Notes: generated by a model not told the origin, from the sequence alone. A DNA stretch of 64,000 nucleotides from Rosenbergiella nectarea (GCF_900111105.1 NZ_FOGC01000006.1:1-64000), one strand, 5' to 3'; positions 17,427 through 27,513 are shown, counted from the stretch's first letter. Numbers and translations: made by a program.

Positions 17427-17478
17427 ACGCAACCGTTTTCCTCCCGGAATTGACATGCTATTCTTGCGCCCTAATTAT
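17427..17478 (+). promoter_or_regulatory. PurR operator and promoter of purEK
   Basis: ACGCAACCGTTTTCCT at 17427-17442 matches the PurR box pattern ACGCAAACGTTTNCNT. A TTGACA -35 box follows at 17450-17455, with an AT-rich -10 near 17472-17478. Purine repression of purEK is therefore expected, as in E. coli, though here the box lies upstream of the -35, not overlapping it. Confidence 0.75.
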
Positions 17479-17527
17479 CGCGAGTCAGATAAGCTTGTGT
17501 AAGTTTTAGGATCGAGGAGTTGAGTTC

Positions 17528-18037
17528 ATGTCGTTAAGTTCTGCCCCCGCTAAAGTCGCAATAGTAATGGGTTCAAAAAGTGACTGGGCTACAATGCAGT
17601 CTGCCGCTGAGGTATTAACCGAGCTAGGCATTGCCCACCATGTGGAAGTCGTTTCCGCCCACCGTACCCCCGATAAACTCTTTAGTTTTGCCGAAAACGC
17701 TCAACAGCAAGGTTTCGATATTATCATTGCTGGCGCGGGGGGTGCCGCACACCTTCCCGGAATGTTAGCCGCTAAAACGCTCGTTCCGGTCTTAGGCGTT
17801 CCCGTGCAGAGCGCGGCCTTAAGTGGTGTCGACAGCCTTTACTCCATTGTCCAAATGCCTAAGGGGATTCCAGTCGGCACCCTTGCAATCGGTAAAGCGG
17901 GTGCAGCCAATGCTGCGCTACTGGCGGCACAAATTCTTGCCCTGCATGACTCACTTATCGCTTCACGCTTGACTGAGTGGCGTGTAAAGCAGACCGATGC
18001 CGTCTTACAACACCCGGATCCACGGGAGGATGCATGA
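17528..18037 (+). CDS. purE: N5-carboxyaminoimidazole ribonucleotide mutase
   Basis: 169 residues, the usual length. It moves the carboxyl group of N5-CAIR to give CAIR in purine synthesis. Class I PurE motifs: [20 protein letters not shown] with the catalytic histidine, and [13 protein letters not shown]. Its stop overlaps the purK ATG (ATGA). Confidence 0.98.
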   Translation: MSLSSAPAKVAIVMGSKSDWATMQSAAEVLTELGIAHHVEVVSAHRTPDKLFSFAENAQQQGFDIIIAGAGGAAHLPGMLAAKTLVPVLGVPVQSAALSGVDSLYSIVQMPKGIPVGTLAIGKAGAANAALLAAQILALHDSLIASRLTEWRVKQTDAVLQHPDPREDA

Positions 18038-19095
18038 AGTCAGTCTGCGTGCTCGGTAATGGTCAATTAGGCAGGATGTTACGTCAAGCGGGCGAACCCT
18101 TAGGGATCGCCGTTTATCCTGTCGGGATTGATGCTAATCCTGATGAACTGCCGATCAAGCAAAGTATCATTACTGCGGAAATCGAACGTTGGCCAGAAAC
18201 GCCCCTCACTCGCGAATTAGCCTCTCACGACGCGTTCATCAATCGAGATATTTTCCCACGATTGGCCGACCGACTCCCTCAGAAACAATTGTTGGATCAA
18301 CTGGGTTTAGCCACGGCCCCTTGGCACTTATTACGTTCTGCTGAGCAATGGCCTGCTATTTTTGCAGAGTTTGGTGAGCTAGCGATTATCAAGCGCCGTA
18401 CCGGTGGCTATGATGGTCGAGGCCAATGGCGACTGACTTCCCTGACTCGCGAAGAATTACCGAGTGAATGCTATGGCGAATGCATTGTTGAACAAGCGAT
18501 AAATTTTACTGGAGAGCTTTCACTGGTCGGAGCGAGAAATGCCGCCGGGGAGATCGTTTTTTATCCGGTAACTCATAACCTGCATCAACAGGGAATTCTT
18601 TTTGCCAGTGTCGCCCACCCTCAGCCTAATCCTGAGCATCAACACCAAGCTGAAGCGATGCTGACTGCCATTCTGACTGAATTGAACTATGTCGGTGTAA
18701 TGGCCATGGAATGCTTTGTCACACCCGACGGTTTGTTGATTAACGAATTAGCCCCGCGTGTTCACAATAGCGGACACTGGACGCAGAACGGCGCATCAAT
18801 CAGCCAATTTGAATTGCATCTTCGCGCCATCTGCGGTTTACCGCTGCCGCGTCCGGTGGTCGACACAACGGCGGTGATGATAAACCTGATTGGCTGTGAG
18901 CTAGATTATCGTTGGCTAGCCGATCCGCTTATTCATCTACACTGGTACGATAAAGAGGTGCGTGCGGGCCGTAAAGTGGGTCACTTAACGCTAAGCAGCC
19001 CAGATGCTACTGCCTTGCAGCAGAGTTTATCTCACCTCTCAAGCTTACTGCCTGCCGAGTATGCAACGGCTCTCTCGTGGGCAAAAAATCAATAA
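18034..19095 (+). CDS. purK: N5-carboxyaminoimidazole ribonucleotide synthase
   Basis: 353 residues (E. coli 355). ATP-grasp enzyme that carboxylates AIR to N5-CAIR, the substrate of PurE. The N-terminus [17 protein letters not shown] is the typical dinucleotide-like loop; [12 protein letters not shown] and [14 protein letters not shown] are the ATP-grasp catalytic segments. I start at 18034, not the upstream in-frame Met at 17977, because GGAGGA sits 5-10 bp before it and the ATGA overlap with purE is standard. Confidence 0.98.
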   Translation: MKSVCVLGNGQLGRMLRQAGEPLGIAVYPVGIDANPDELPIKQSIITAEIERWPETPLTRELASHDAFINRDIFPRLADRLPQKQLLDQLGLATAPWHLLRSAEQWPAIFAEFGELAIIKRRTGGYDGRGQWRLTSLTREELPSECYGECIVEQAINFTGELSLVGARNAAGEIVFYPVTHNLHQQGILFASVAHPQPNPEHQHQAEAMLTAILTELNYVGVMAMECFVTPDGLLINELAPRVHNSGHWTQNGASISQFELHLRAICGLPLPRPVVDTTAVMINLIGCELDYRWLADPLIHLHWYDKEVRAGRKVGHLTLSSPDATALQQSLSHLSSLLPAEYATALSWAKNQ

Positions 19096-19103
19096 TCGCT
19101 CCT

Positions 19104-19123
19104 GCTGGGGGATCCCCCCCAGC
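19104..19123 (+). terminator. Hairpin after purK
   Basis: GCTGGGGG-ATCC-CCCCCAGC lies about 8 bp after the purK stop. There is no long T run. Confidence 0.55.
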
Positions 19124-19192
19124 ATTACTGGTACTTAGCCCTCGCTCTATGCTAGCGTAGAAGACTTCTTATCATCGTGAGCCATAGAACCT

Positions 19193-19978
19193 GTGCAAAA
19201 AAATATCCTTATTACTGGCTGCTCAAGTGGCATCGGCCTGATTAGCGCCCTCGACCTTCACCAGCGTGGATACCGTGTCATTGCAGGATGCCGCAAAGCT
19301 GACGATTTGACCCGACTAGACGCGTTAGGGCTAACGGCCTTACCAATCGATATGGATGATCCCACTTCGATTGACCAGGCCATCGAAAGGGTTAGGGCCC
19401 TGACTGGCGGAAAACTCTTTGCCCTTTTCAATAACGCAGGTTACGGCCAGTATGGACCGTTAACGACGATTAGCCGGCAACAAATGGAACGTCAGTTCTC
19501 GACCAATTTCTTTGGCGTTCATCAACTGACCCTTGGACTACTGCCGCTGCTACAAGCAAATGGCCACGCTCGCATTCTCAATACCAGTTCGGTGATGGGG
19601 TTTATTGCCACGCCTGGGCGCGGTGCCTATGCCGCCAGTAAATATGCCTTGGAGGCATGGACAGATACGCTGCGAATGGAGCTCTCCGATCTCCCTATTA
19701 CAGTGAGTTTGCTTGAACCCGGGCCAATCACCACGGCTTTTTCGAACAATGTTCAGCAAGGCGATCACGCCAATCCTGTTGAGAATCCGGGGATAGCCGC
19801 TCGATTCGCCCTCCCCCCTGAAGCGCTACTCCCAAAAATTCGTCATGCGCTAGAGAGTCGTTATCCGCAGCGTCGCTACCCTGTCACCCTAGTCACTTAC
19901 GCGATGGCCATCGCAAAGCGCCTGCTCCCTAGCTGCCTAATGGATATTATTCTTAATAATCGTACCAAGAAATCGTGA
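19193..19978 (+). CDS. ybbO: Short-chain dehydrogenase, YbbO family
   Basis: 261 residues from a GTG (E. coli YbbO is slightly longer at its N-terminus). NADP-dependent oxidoreductase of the SDR superfamily, in E. coli linked to aldehyde reduction. Motifs: LITGCSSGIGLIS (cofactor loop), FNNAGYGQYG, the active-site serine in LNTSSVMG, and YAASKYALEAW with the catalytic Tyr-Lys. A C-terminal basic tail resembles the E. coli one. The upstream neighbour differs from E. coli (purK instead of ybbP/tesA). Confidence 0.88.
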   Translation: MQKNILITGCSSGIGLISALDLHQRGYRVIAGCRKADDLTRLDALGLTALPIDMDDPTSIDQAIERVRALTGGKLFALFNNAGYGQYGPLTTISRQQMERQFSTNFFGVHQLTLGLLPLLQANGHARILNTSSVMGFIATPGRGAYAASKYALEAWTDTLRMELSDLPITVSLLEPGPITTAFSNNVQQGDHANPVENPGIAARFALPPEALLPKIRHALESRYPQRRYPVTLVTYAMAIAKRLLPSCLMDIILNNRTKKS

Positions 19979-20050
19979 ATACAGCTTGAAGCTGAGCGGA
20001 AAGATCCCCATGTTTACCGTTAAGTGAAGAGTTAATAGATGAGGAATATT

Positions 20051-20911
20051 ATGATGTCACCCCAGGCGTCGATTATCGAGATCGACGAGAGTAACCTTCA
20101 ACAGGTATTAGAACAGTCGGCGCACGTTCCCGTGGTCTTTTACTTCTGGTCGGAGCGTAGTCAACATTGTCTAGAGCTGAACCCGGTATTAGAAAAACTG
20201 GCTAACGAGTACGCCGGACAATTTATTCTCGCCCGCCTCGATTGTGACCAACAACAGCATATCGCTAGCCAGTTCGGCCTGCGCGCCATTCCGACCGTCT
20301 ATCTCTTCCAAAATGGCCAACCTGTGGATGGATTCCAAGGACCCCAACCCGAAGCGGCGATTCGCGAATTACTGGCTAAAGTATTGCCCCGCGAAGAAGA
20401 ACTGAAAGTCCAACAAGCGCAAGCGTTGTTGGCCGAAGATAAACCGTTAGACGCGCTGCCTTTACTGCGTGATGCTTGGCAACTAAGCGAAAAGAACAGT
20501 GAAATTGGGTTTATCTATACGCAAACCCTGCTCGACCTGACGCGTAGTGAGGAAGCCGAAGAAGTATTGAAAGCGGTGCCATTGCAGGATCAAGATAGCC
20601 GCTATCAAGGGCTACTGGCGCAGATTGATTTGCTTAAGCAAGCGGCTGATTCGCCAGAGATCCAACAATTGCAGGCAGAACTCGCCGCCGATCCAACCAA
20701 CGCGAACGTTGCCAACCATCTTGCGATTCAATTACAGCAAGTGGGTCGTCATGAAGAAGCGTTGGAGTTACTGTTCAATCTGCTACGCAAAGACCTTGCG
20801 TGTGGTGAAGGCCAAGTGAGAAAGACGTTCCAAGAAATTCTTGCCGCCCTGGGCACAGGGGATGCCTTGGCGACACGTTATCGCCGGCAGCTTTATTCCC
20901 TGCTTTACTGA
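20051..20911 (+). CDS. cnoX: Chaperedoxin CnoX (YbbN)
   Basis: 286 residues. An N-terminal thioredoxin-like domain carries SQHC in place of CxxC ([15 protein letters not shown]), so it binds clients without reductase activity, and a C-terminal TPR-like domain ends [14 protein letters not shown], as in E. coli. CnoX protects proteins from hypochlorite damage and hands them to GroEL/DnaK. The frame opens four codons earlier, but GAGGA at 20042 favours 20051. A hairpin at 20924-20948, lying within the 3' end of convergent cueR, may end both transcripts. Confidence 0.93.
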   Translation: MMSPQASIIEIDESNLQQVLEQSAHVPVVFYFWSERSQHCLELNPVLEKLANEYAGQFILARLDCDQQQHIASQFGLRAIPTVYLFQNGQPVDGFQGPQPEAAIRELLAKVLPREEELKVQQAQALLAEDKPLDALPLLRDAWQLSEKNSEIGFIYTQTLLDLTRSEEAEEVLKAVPLQDQDSRYQGLLAQIDLLKQAADSPEIQQLQAELAADPTNANVANHLAIQLQQVGRHEEALELLFNLLRKDLACGEGQVRKTFQEILAALGTGDALATRYRRQLYSLLY

Positions 20912-20921
20912 TGCGTTTCGG

Positions 20922-21329
20922 TTAAGGGTTGTTTTGATGGCAACCCTTAGTCCATCCGGAAATTATCGGACACTCTGCATTATCGTCCCCTGGGCAATGC
21001 GCGGCGAGACGCACTAATCGATCCCGTATTTGGGTAATTTCGTCCAGCTGACGAGTCAATTGCTCTATCTTCTGCAGTGTTCGAGCCTTAATATCCGCGC
21101 TACGGCGGTGCGGGTCACGATAAAGTCCGACGAATTCACGACATTCATCTAAAGAAAACCCAGCAGCCTTCGCTTGCTTAATGAGGGTCAATTCTTCGAT
21201 ATGCTGCTCATGATAGTCTCGATAGCCATTAAGGGTTCGGGGCGGTGGTGTAAACAACCCTCTATCTTCGTAAAAGCGGATCGCTTTACTGCTCAGTCCT
21301 GTCCGCTGTGCTGCTTGACTAATATTCAT
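20922..21329 (-). CDS. cueR: Copper-responsive MerR-family activator CueR
   Basis: 135 residues. MerR-type N-terminal helix-turn-helix (MNISQAAQRTGLSSKAIRFY, then EDRGL), a long dimerisation helix, and a metal loop with Cys residues in HCPGDDNAECPI matching the Cu(I) ligands C112 and C120. CueR activates copper-detoxification promoters by distorting a 19-bp spacer. Exactly such a promoter lies in the divergent region. The usual target copA is not here; a CopZ-like gene is in its place. Confidence 0.92.
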   Translation of the reverse strand: MNISQAAQRTGLSSKAIRFYEDRGLFTPPPRTLNGYRDYHEQHIEELTLIKQAKAAGFSLDECREFVGLYRDPHRRSADIKARTLQKIEQLTRQLDEITQIRDRLVRLAAHCPGDDNAECPIISGWTKGCHQNNP

Positions 21330-21357
21330 CTTTTACTCCTGGATCCGTGCGCAAGGC

Positions 21358-21388
21358 TTGACCTCCCCCTAAGGGTAAGGTCTACACT
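21358..21388 (+). promoter_or_regulatory. CueR-type promoter with 19-bp spacer
   Basis: TTGACC (21358-21363) and TACACT (21383-21388) are 19 bp apart, the over-long spacing that MerR-family activators correct. The spacer carries an imperfect dyad ACCTCCCCC...GGGTAAGGT like the E. coli copA promoter. It reads toward the CopZ-like gene. Confidence 0.85.
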
Positions 21389-21421
21389 ACAAACTCTATA
21401 CCCTCTGAATTAGGAGCGACT

Positions 21422-21625
21422 ATGTCTAGAACATTACAATTCACTCTCAGCGGCCTATCTTGCAATCATTGTGTCTCACAAGTGAAAAAGATACTCGAAC
21501 AACGCTCTGATGTCACCTCAGCACAAGTGAGTATTGACCACGCCACTGTGGTCAGCACAGCAGCACCCGAGATATTAATTGATGTGATCAGTGACGAAGG
21601 CTATCACGCTCATCTCGATGACTAG
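21422..21625 (+). CDS. CopZ-like heavy-metal-associated copper chaperone
   Basis: 67 residues, a single HMA domain. The metal-binding loop is GLSCNHCVSQV (CxxC; here Leu-Ser replaces the usual Met-Thr), with the family ferredoxin-like strand/helix order. It probably binds Cu(I) in the cytosol under CueR control. It is the first gene after the CueR promoter and overlaps ybaP by 8 bp, so the promoter likely drives copZ-ybaP-ybaK. No copA P-type ATPase is next to it; in E. coli the neighbour of cueR is copA. Confidence 0.85.
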   Translation: MSRTLQFTLSGLSCNHCVSQVKKILEQRSDVTSAQVSIDHATVVSTAAPEILIDVISDEGYHAHLDD

Positions 21626-22439
21626 CGCTCATCTTTTTGCAAAAATTCGCCAGTGGTTTAGACCAAAACCACAATGGCTCTCGCTTACCTGTCCCGCAGG
21701 AGAGCGGGAGTTTATTTTCGTTGGCAGCATTCATATGGGCGTGCCCGCTATGGCTCCTCTGCCTAGCGGACTGCGTAAGGTGCTTCGTGAATGCCAGGCG
21801 TTGGTTGTTGAGGCAGATATTACTCAGGGCCAGCCCCCAGAGATTGAGTCTTCAGCCCAAGGGCCGACACTACAGCAACAATTAACCACCGAACAGTGGC
21901 AACAGTTCGAGGTGGCTTGCCAAGAGTGTCACCTCGATACCCAGATGCTTGCGCAATTTCCTGCGTGGCAAGTCGGTCTGACGTTGCAACAAAAGCAAGC
22001 CACTATGCTAGGGCTACGCCCTGAATTTGGCGTTGATCATCAACTCTTGAGCCTGGCCCATCTTGCTCACCAACCCGTCATTGCGTTGGAAAGTCAGCAA
22101 CAGCAGCTCCAGCTGCTGACCACCCTCCCCAACCGTGGCCTCGATTTACTATTAGATAGCTTGACCCATTGGCGAAGTAATGCGCGTCAGCTGCAAAAAA
22201 TGATAGATTGGTGGCTGTCAAAAAATCATCCCTCCTCTTCATCACTCCCCGAATTATCGCGTAGTTTCAGTCATGATTTACAGCAGACTTTTATCACCCA
22301 ACGTAATAAACTGTGGGCAAGACACCTGCTTACTCTGCCACCAGGACGATATTTAGTCGCCGTGGGCGCCCTGCATTTGAGTGGCCCAGATAATTTAATC
22401 GACCTTATCACCTCTCCAGCACAGAAAGAGCCACTATGA
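21618..22439 (+). CDS. ybaP: TraB/GumN-family protein YbaP
   Basis: 273 residues from the ATG at 21618, which overlaps the CopZ stop (the in-frame Met at 21591 lies deep in copZ). TraB/GumN family: N-terminal [14 protein letters not shown] with the GSIH signature, [15 protein letters not shown] and a C-terminal [16 protein letters not shown]. Family members are thought to be metal-dependent hydrolases. No clear signal peptide is visible here. Located as in E. coli, beside ybaK, and overlapping it by 4 bp (ATGA). Confidence 0.85.
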   Translation: MTSAHLFAKIRQWFRPKPQWLSLTCPAGEREFIFVGSIHMGVPAMAPLPSGLRKVLRECQALVVEADITQGQPPEIESSAQGPTLQQQLTTEQWQQFEVACQECHLDTQMLAQFPAWQVGLTLQQKQATMLGLRPEFGVDHQLLSLAHLAHQPVIALESQQQQLQLLTTLPNRGLDLLLDSLTHWRSNARQLQKMIDWWLSKNHPSSSSLPELSRSFSHDLQQTFITQRNKLWARHLLTLPPGRYLVAVGALHLSGPDNLIDLITSPAQKEPL

Positions 22440-22915
22440 CCCCTGCCATCTTGCAACTCGATAAAGCGCGGATCGCTTACCAACAACATCACTACGATCA
22501 CGACCCTCATAACATCCATTTTGGTGATGAGGCCGTTGAGAAGTTAGGCTTAGTGGCCTCAAGTGTATTCAAAACCTTATTAGTGGCGATCAACGGCGAT
22601 AATAAGCAGTTAGCGGTAGCCGTAACGCCAGTGTCGACTCAATTGGACTTAAAGAAAGTGGCCAAGGCGTTGAACTGTAAAAAAGTCGATATGGCCGATC
22701 CCCTGATAGCGGAAAGGGCTACCGGGTATAAAGTTGGCGGGATCAGCCCTCTCGGGCAAAAGAAGCGATTACCCACAGTGATAGATAGTAGTGCTGAACA
22801 TCAACCCGAAATCTATATTTCCGGTGGCAAACGCGGATTTGATATCAGCCTATCCCCGCATGATTTAGCCGCCCAGCTTGATGCCCACTTTGTCGAGATT
22901 GCCCGCGACCGCTAA
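22436..22915 (+). CDS. ybaK: Cys-tRNA(Pro)/Cys-tRNA(Cys) deacylase YbaK
   Basis: 159 residues, full length. Editing-domain protein that hydrolyses cysteine mischarged onto tRNA-Pro. The key lysine is in [13 protein letters not shown], followed by a [16 protein letters not shown] segment and [14 protein letters not shown], all typical. Starts inside the ybaP stop and overlaps the convergent LysR gene by 4 bp. Confidence 0.95.
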   Translation: MTPAILQLDKARIAYQQHHYDHDPHNIHFGDEAVEKLGLVASSVFKTLLVAINGDNKQLAVAVTPVSTQLDLKKVAKALNCKKVDMADPLIAERATGYKVGGISPLGQKKRLPTVIDSSAEHQPEIYISGGKRGFDISLSPHDLAAQLDAHFVEIARDR

Positions 22916-23784
22916 TCTTTAGCGGTCGTCAGTTGATCGATCATCCATAAGCAGGCTGGGCCTAATGTGTGACGAGCCGACCAAATAATATCGAGATTAA
23001 GTTTTTGCGGCCATCCCGCTAAGGGAAGCAACGTTAAACTCTCATTCCCAAAATAGTCCACCATCCAGCAAGGGAGTTTTGCCCAGCCAAACCCTTGCTG
23101 TGCCATATCCAGTAAAAGAATATAGGAAGAGGCTGACCAAACAAGCCCTTCGCTACGTTGGATCCCCGCACGACTCCACGTATTAAGCTGCAGTTGGCGA
23201 ATCCCTTTAAGGTCATCAAGCGTCAACGTCGCTTGCTGGCACAGCGGGTGATCGTTAGCGAGATAGATACCAGTATGGCCCGAAATCGCTAAACTTCGGC
23301 TCACTAGTTCGGTCGGAAGGTGGGGTTGCTTAGTGATCAATCCAAGTTGCGCCCGACCACTTTTCAGCAGTTCAATGACGTCTTCGTTTTCGGCGATTAA
23401 GCACTCGAATTCGACTTCAGAAAATTTCTCAGCAAATTGGCTCAACAGTCGATCGTGATGACCGGCTGGCCAATGGTCAGAGATCGCCAAGGTAACACGC
23501 GGTTCGATGCCTTGAGCCAAACGCAAAGCCACATCGTCGAGGCGTTGGTTTGCCGCTAAGATTTCTCGTACTTGAGCCAACACGCGTCGTCCCTCTTCCG
23601 TCAGCATCAAGTGTCTTGAGGTGCGTTCAAACAGTGCGAAGCCTAGGTGGTCTTCAAGACTCGAGACGGCCACACTGATGGTTGATTGACTTTTTCCTAG
23701 CGCACGGGCGGCGCCTGAAAAAGATCCGCTCGCCACAGATTGCACAAAGGCTTCGAGAGATTCGGGAGAATAATACATGGTCAC
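22912..23784 (-). CDS. LysR-family transcriptional regulator
   Basis: 290 residues. Winged helix-turn-helix N-terminus ([39 protein letters not shown]) followed by a LysR substrate domain ([13 protein letters not shown]-like start, [11 protein letters not shown]). It is divergent from a PACE efflux gene, with about 80 bp between the starts, so it is probably that gene's regulator. The effector is unknown. Not part of the E. coli order. Confidence 0.85.
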   Translation of the reverse strand: MTMYYSPESLEAFVQSVASGSFSGAARALGKSQSTISVAVSSLEDHLGFALFERTSRHLMLTEEGRRVLAQVREILAANQRLDDVALRLAQGIEPRVTLAISDHWPAGHHDRLLSQFAEKFSEVEFECLIAENEDVIELLKSGRAQLGLITKQPHLPTELVSRSLAISGHTGIYLANDHPLCQQATLTLDDLKGIRQLQLNTWSRAGIQRSEGLVWSASSYILLLDMAQQGFGWAKLPCWMVDYFGNESLTLLPLAGWPQKLNLDIIWSARHTLGPACLWMIDQLTTAKD

Positions 23785-23866
23785 CTATCGATTTTTACGA
23801 TACCAGCTAGTTTGTACTATACACCCTCGTGGTTAAAAATATAGCGCTAATCAACTTGGAGGAACA

Positions 23867-24301
23867 ATGAGTCACAAATCGCTTAAAGAGAGAGTTTTTC
23901 ACGCCGTGGGTTATGAAGTGACCGCGCTACTCATCACTATCCCAGGTGCTGCGCTACTTTTACAGCGCCCTATCGGTCACATTGGGCTAACCGTCGTTGC
24001 AATAGCGTTACTGGCGATGGCTTGGAATATGGTGTTTAACTGTTTATTTGACCGCGTGTATCCACCTCGTGCACCACGTAACTTTTATGTCCGTTCACTA
24101 CAAGCGATTGGTTTTGAAGGGGGGCTATTAAGTATGGCCTTACCCTTAACGGCTTGGTGCATGAATATGTCCCTTCAAGAGGCTTTTGCCATGGATATTG
24201 GGTTACTCTTTTTCTATCTGCCTTATACCTATCTCTACAATTTGGTATGGGATAGCTTAGTGAACCACTATCTAAAGCGTAAAGTTGCTGAGGGTCGCTA
24301 A
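23867..24301 (+). CDS. PACE-family multidrug/biocide efflux transporter
   Basis: 144 residues with four membrane helices in two similar halves (bacterial transmembrane pair domains). Signature pieces: KSLKERVFHAVGYEVTALLI with the conserved RxxHxxxxE at the first helix, WNMVFNCLFDRVYPP closing the first pair, then RSLQAIGFEGGLLSMALPL and LPYTYLYNLVWDS closing the second. Relatives such as AceI export chlorhexidine and other cationic biocides using the proton gradient. Divergent LysR regulator next to it. Confidence 0.88.
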   Translation: MSHKSLKERVFHAVGYEVTALLITIPGAALLLQRPIGHIGLTVVAIALLAMAWNMVFNCLFDRVYPPRAPRNFYVRSLQAIGFEGGLLSMALPLTAWCMNMSLQEAFAMDIGLLFFYLPYTYLYNLVWDSLVNHYLKRKVAEGR

Positions 24302-24430
24302 CCTCCTGATCGCAAAGCCCGATTAGGAGGCATACTTTGTAACCTTTACTTATAATTACTTACCAATTCGACTGCTTACTCCTTTTTTTTGTTAAGGTAT
24401 GGCCTTATTCCTAGCTAAATGGAGAGGTAA

Positions 24431-26122
24431 ATGCATTCAACGACCCCCTTGATTACGACACTTGTCGGCGGATTGGTGCTTGCCTTTCTTTTTGGGATGC
24501 TCGCGAACCGCCTACGCATCTCCCCCTTAGTCGGCTATCTCCTAGCCGGTGTTTTAGCCGGGCCTTTCACTCCTGGCTTTGTGGCAGATACTAACCTTGC
24601 CCCTGAACTCGCAGAGTTAGGCGTGATCTTGTTAATGTTTGGCGTGGGCTTACATTTCTCGCTCAAGGATTTGATGTCGGTAAAATCGATAGCGATACCC
24701 GGCGCGATTGCCCAGATTATTGTTGCCACCTTATTAGGTATGGGCCTCGCAAGCTTACTCGGATGGTCATTAATGAGTGGGCTAGTCTTTGGTCTCTGCT
24801 TATCCACCGCCAGTACCGTTGTTTTGCTTAGAGCTTTGGAGGAACGTCAACTATTAGATAGTCAACGCGGGCGCATCGCTATCGGTTGGTTAATCGTAGA
24901 AGACTTAGTCATGGTGTTGGCCTTAGTGCTATTGCCTGCTATGGCTGGTGTCTTGGAGAAAGGGGATGTCAGTTTCACCCTACTCGCTTGGGACCTGCTA
25001 TTAACCCTAGGCAAAGTTATCGCTTTTATGTTGTTGATGATGATTGTCGGGCGGCGCCTTATTCCATGGATCCTCTCGCGAAGCGCGGCGACAGGCTCTC
25101 GGGAGCTTTTCACCCTGTCAGTCCTTGCCATGGCATTGGGTATTGCCTTTGGGGCAGTAGAACTTTTTGATGTCTCGTTTGCGCTCGGGGCTTTCTTCGC
25201 CGGTATGGTTCTAAACGAATCAGAACTCAGTCATCGCGCCGCCCACGATACCCTGCCTTTACGCGATGCCTTCGCGGTACTGTTTTTCGTCTCGGTAGGT
25301 ATGCTATTCGATCCGCACATATTGCTTGAGCGTCCTTTTGCCATCATTGGTGCACTGATTATTATTCTTTTCGGTAAATCCATTGCGGCTTGGTTACTGG
25401 TGAAAGCACTGGGTCACTCTACCCGTACCGCAACGACTATCGCCGTGAGCCTCGCACAAATTGGTGAATTCTCATTTATCCTTGCTGGCCTCGGGATCAC
25501 CTTGAATCTTCTCAGTAAAGAAGGTCAGAATTTAGTACTGGCCGCGGCTATCCTCTCTATTATGCTTAACCCTATCCTCTTTACCCTAGCGGAACGTTGG
25601 ATGAAACGGCAGAACACTGATACTCAGGAAGAGGAAGAAGTTGAATTAGTGGCTGAGTTACCACAAGTACCCCTTAACCTATGCCACCATGCCTTGATTG
25701 TCGGTTATGGACGCGTCGGACGCCTACTCTACAAACAGCTCACTGCTGAGGGATTTACGGTCGTTGTGGTTGAGAATAGTCCTAGTCGGATTGGTGAACT
25801 GCGCGAAAAGGGGATCTTAGCGATTTATGGTAACGCGGCGAGGCCTGAAGTAATGGAATTAATGCGTATTGATTGCGCACAATGGTTATTACTGACCATT
25901 CCTAATGGCTATGAGTCAGGAGAAATCGCCGCCACTGCTCGTGAAAAACGTCCTGACTTGCATATTTTCGCCAGGGCTCATCACGATGATGAAGTCGATT
26001 ATTTGCAAGCGCACGGCTGTGACCATATAGTCATGGGGGAAAGGGAAATTGCTTATGGGTTACAGCAAGCGGTACAACGCACACTGCCTCAGCAACAGAG
26101 CGCCTTTTGCCCGCTCAGTTAA
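24431..26122 (+). CDS. ybaL: CPA2-family cation/proton antiporter YbaL
   Basis: 563 residues (E. coli 558). Twelve or so membrane segments, with LVGYLLAGVLAGPFTPGF at helix 2 and LSTASTVVLLRALEE and LIVEDLVMVLALVLLPA in the core, are followed at about residue 415 by a cytosolic Rossmann domain (LIVGYGRVGRLLYKQL) and a TrkA-N-like end. Related to KefB/KefC; E. coli YbaL is thought to be a K+/H+ antiporter. A perfect bidirectional terminator follows. Confidence 0.93.
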   Translation: MHSTTPLITTLVGGLVLAFLFGMLANRLRISPLVGYLLAGVLAGPFTPGFVADTNLAPELAELGVILLMFGVGLHFSLKDLMSVKSIAIPGAIAQIIVATLLGMGLASLLGWSLMSGLVFGLCLSTASTVVLLRALEERQLLDSQRGRIAIGWLIVEDLVMVLALVLLPAMAGVLEKGDVSFTLLAWDLLLTLGKVIAFMLLMMIVGRRLIPWILSRSAATGSRELFTLSVLAMALGIAFGAVELFDVSFALGAFFAGMVLNESELSHRAAHDTLPLRDAFAVLFFVSVGMLFDPHILLERPFAIIGALIIILFGKSIAAWLLVKALGHSTRTATTIAVSLAQIGEFSFILAGLGITLNLLSKEGQNLVLAAAILSIMLNPILFTLAERWMKRQNTDTQEEEEVELVAELPQVPLNLCHHALIVGYGRVGRLLYKQLTAEGFTVVVVENSPSRIGELREKGILAIYGNAARPEVMELMRIDCAQWLLLTIPNGYESGEIAATAREKRPDLHIFARAHHDDEVDYLQAHGCDHIVMGEREIAYGLQQAVQRTLPQQQSAFCPLS

Positions 26123-26127
26123 TCTTC

Positions 26128-26146
26128 GCCCCCGCCACGCGGGGGC
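26128..26146. terminator. Bidirectional terminator between ybaL and gsk
   Basis: GCCCCCGC-CAC-GCGGGGGC, a perfect 8-bp GC stem between convergent genes. Confidence 0.75.
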
Positions 26147-26152
26147 AATGGA

Positions 26153-27454
26153 TCAGCGATCCCAATAAGCCTCTTCAAGACTGTCTTCACGCTCGGGTAA
26201 GCCGCGACTTAATCGCGGTGAATGTTGATGTAGCACTTGGTAACTGACGCGGTTTGCATACTTACACACTTGCGATAACGACGAATACGTTAAGTAATGA
26301 TGCTGATGTTTATTCGAATTTGGCACTTTCTGGCGATGATAAATATTCGCCGACAGGTCATGCAGTAAGGCGGCTAACGCGCCATCACCTGCCCCGTTAG
26401 TATTCATGATCTTCTCAGGCCCCCCCATGTAGGGAGCAATATGCGAATAGACTTTCAGCGGTTGTTCACAATCGCTTGCGCGCATCGCCCGGCTAAACTC
26501 ATACTGATTGAATTCTGCAATCGCTCCCGGAAGTAATGGCAGATTCGTTTTACGCTTACTGGCTTCTTCGGTAAATCCGCCCATATATAAGCCCGCAGGC
26601 CCTGCCGTACAGAGTACCAAATCAACCCATTCTAACGCTTTATCTGTGGCTAACAGCGGATCATTCTCACCGGTCAGGTCTAGCGCTTCTTCTTCGTTCA
26701 TGGCTAAGATGGAAACATGATCCCGTAAAAAATCTCGCCAGAACTGCGGATCGTCGGCAATAATATGGCGCGTCCCAAGGGTTAGCACTACGGGTACGTG
26801 GTGTTTTTTCGCATACTCAATGGCCTGCATAGCCGCCTCTGGCATTGGCTCACCGGGCTTAGCACGAAGGAGATAGGAGGTAAGCAATAGGGCTGAAGCG
26901 CCCGCAATCACCTCTTCGGGAATACTTTCAGGCCGCAGTTGATTGATATCCCCTGGGTTGATGGCAAAGGTTCGCTCCCCTGCCGAATTAATTAAGGTAT
27001 AGCAGCGGCCGATTGCCCCATCAACCCCTTGCATATGGTTAAGATCCATACGGCTGGAGGTGTTACAGAGATACCGATAGGCATAATCACCGATATGGAT
27101 GTTATTACAAATTACCCCCAGAAGAATCGATCTGTCGTCCGCTAACATGGAGTAATTATGGAGTGTGTTACCTACCGTTCCCCCCGCAAATTGATGCGAC
27201 AGGAGATTACGTTGGCGAAGTTCTTGGTAAAGCGCCTCAGAGACGTCATCCTCAAGGATGAAAGAATACCCTCCGGTTAACCCATAACGGCTGAGAAAGT
27301 CATCATCGACCTTTGCCTCGATATCAACCATGGTTTGATCAATTCCGACCAACCATCCCATCGATTCCGCTTCAACAGGAACTGAGATTAATAATGGGTC
27401 ACGAGCGTTGACAGGGAAATAGTGCTTTGATTTACGTTTACCAGGAAATTTCAT
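26153..27454 (-). CDS. gsk: Inosine-guanosine kinase
   Basis: 433 residues (E. coli 434). PfkB-family kinase that phosphorylates guanosine and inosine with ATP in nucleoside salvage. The sugar-kinase signature is NTNGAGDGALAALLHD near residue 343; the N-terminal AGGTVGNTLHNY and LGTRHIIADDPQFW are typical of Gsk. Same position and strand relative to hemH and adk as in E. coli, without the intervening aes. Confidence 0.96.
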   Translation of the reverse strand: MKFPGKRKSKHYFPVNARDPLLISVPVEAESMGWLVGIDQTMVDIEAKVDDDFLSRYGLTGGYSFILEDDVSEALYQELRQRNLLSHQFAGGTVGNTLHNYSMLADDRSILLGVICNNIHIGDYAYRYLCNTSSRMDLNHMQGVDGAIGRCYTLINSAGERTFAINPGDINQLRPESIPEEVIAGASALLLTSYLLRAKPGEPMPEAAMQAIEYAKKHHVPVVLTLGTRHIIADDPQFWRDFLRDHVSILAMNEEEALDLTGENDPLLATDKALEWVDLVLCTAGPAGLYMGGFTEEASKRKTNLPLLPGAIAEFNQYEFSRAMRASDCEQPLKVYSHIAPYMGGPEKIMNTNGAGDGALAALLHDLSANIYHRQKVPNSNKHQHHYLTYSSLSQVCKYANRVSYQVLHQHSPRLSRGLPEREDSLEEAYWDR

Positions 27455-27513
27455 AGTACAGATTAATCAGGGGAAATAGGCGCAGGATAGTAGCATAATT
27501 CCCCTGTTCTTTA

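Noticed and set aside
21618-22439. ChiX small RNA between ybaP and ybaK, as in E. coli
   Set aside because: The two genes overlap by 4 bp here, leaving no space for it.
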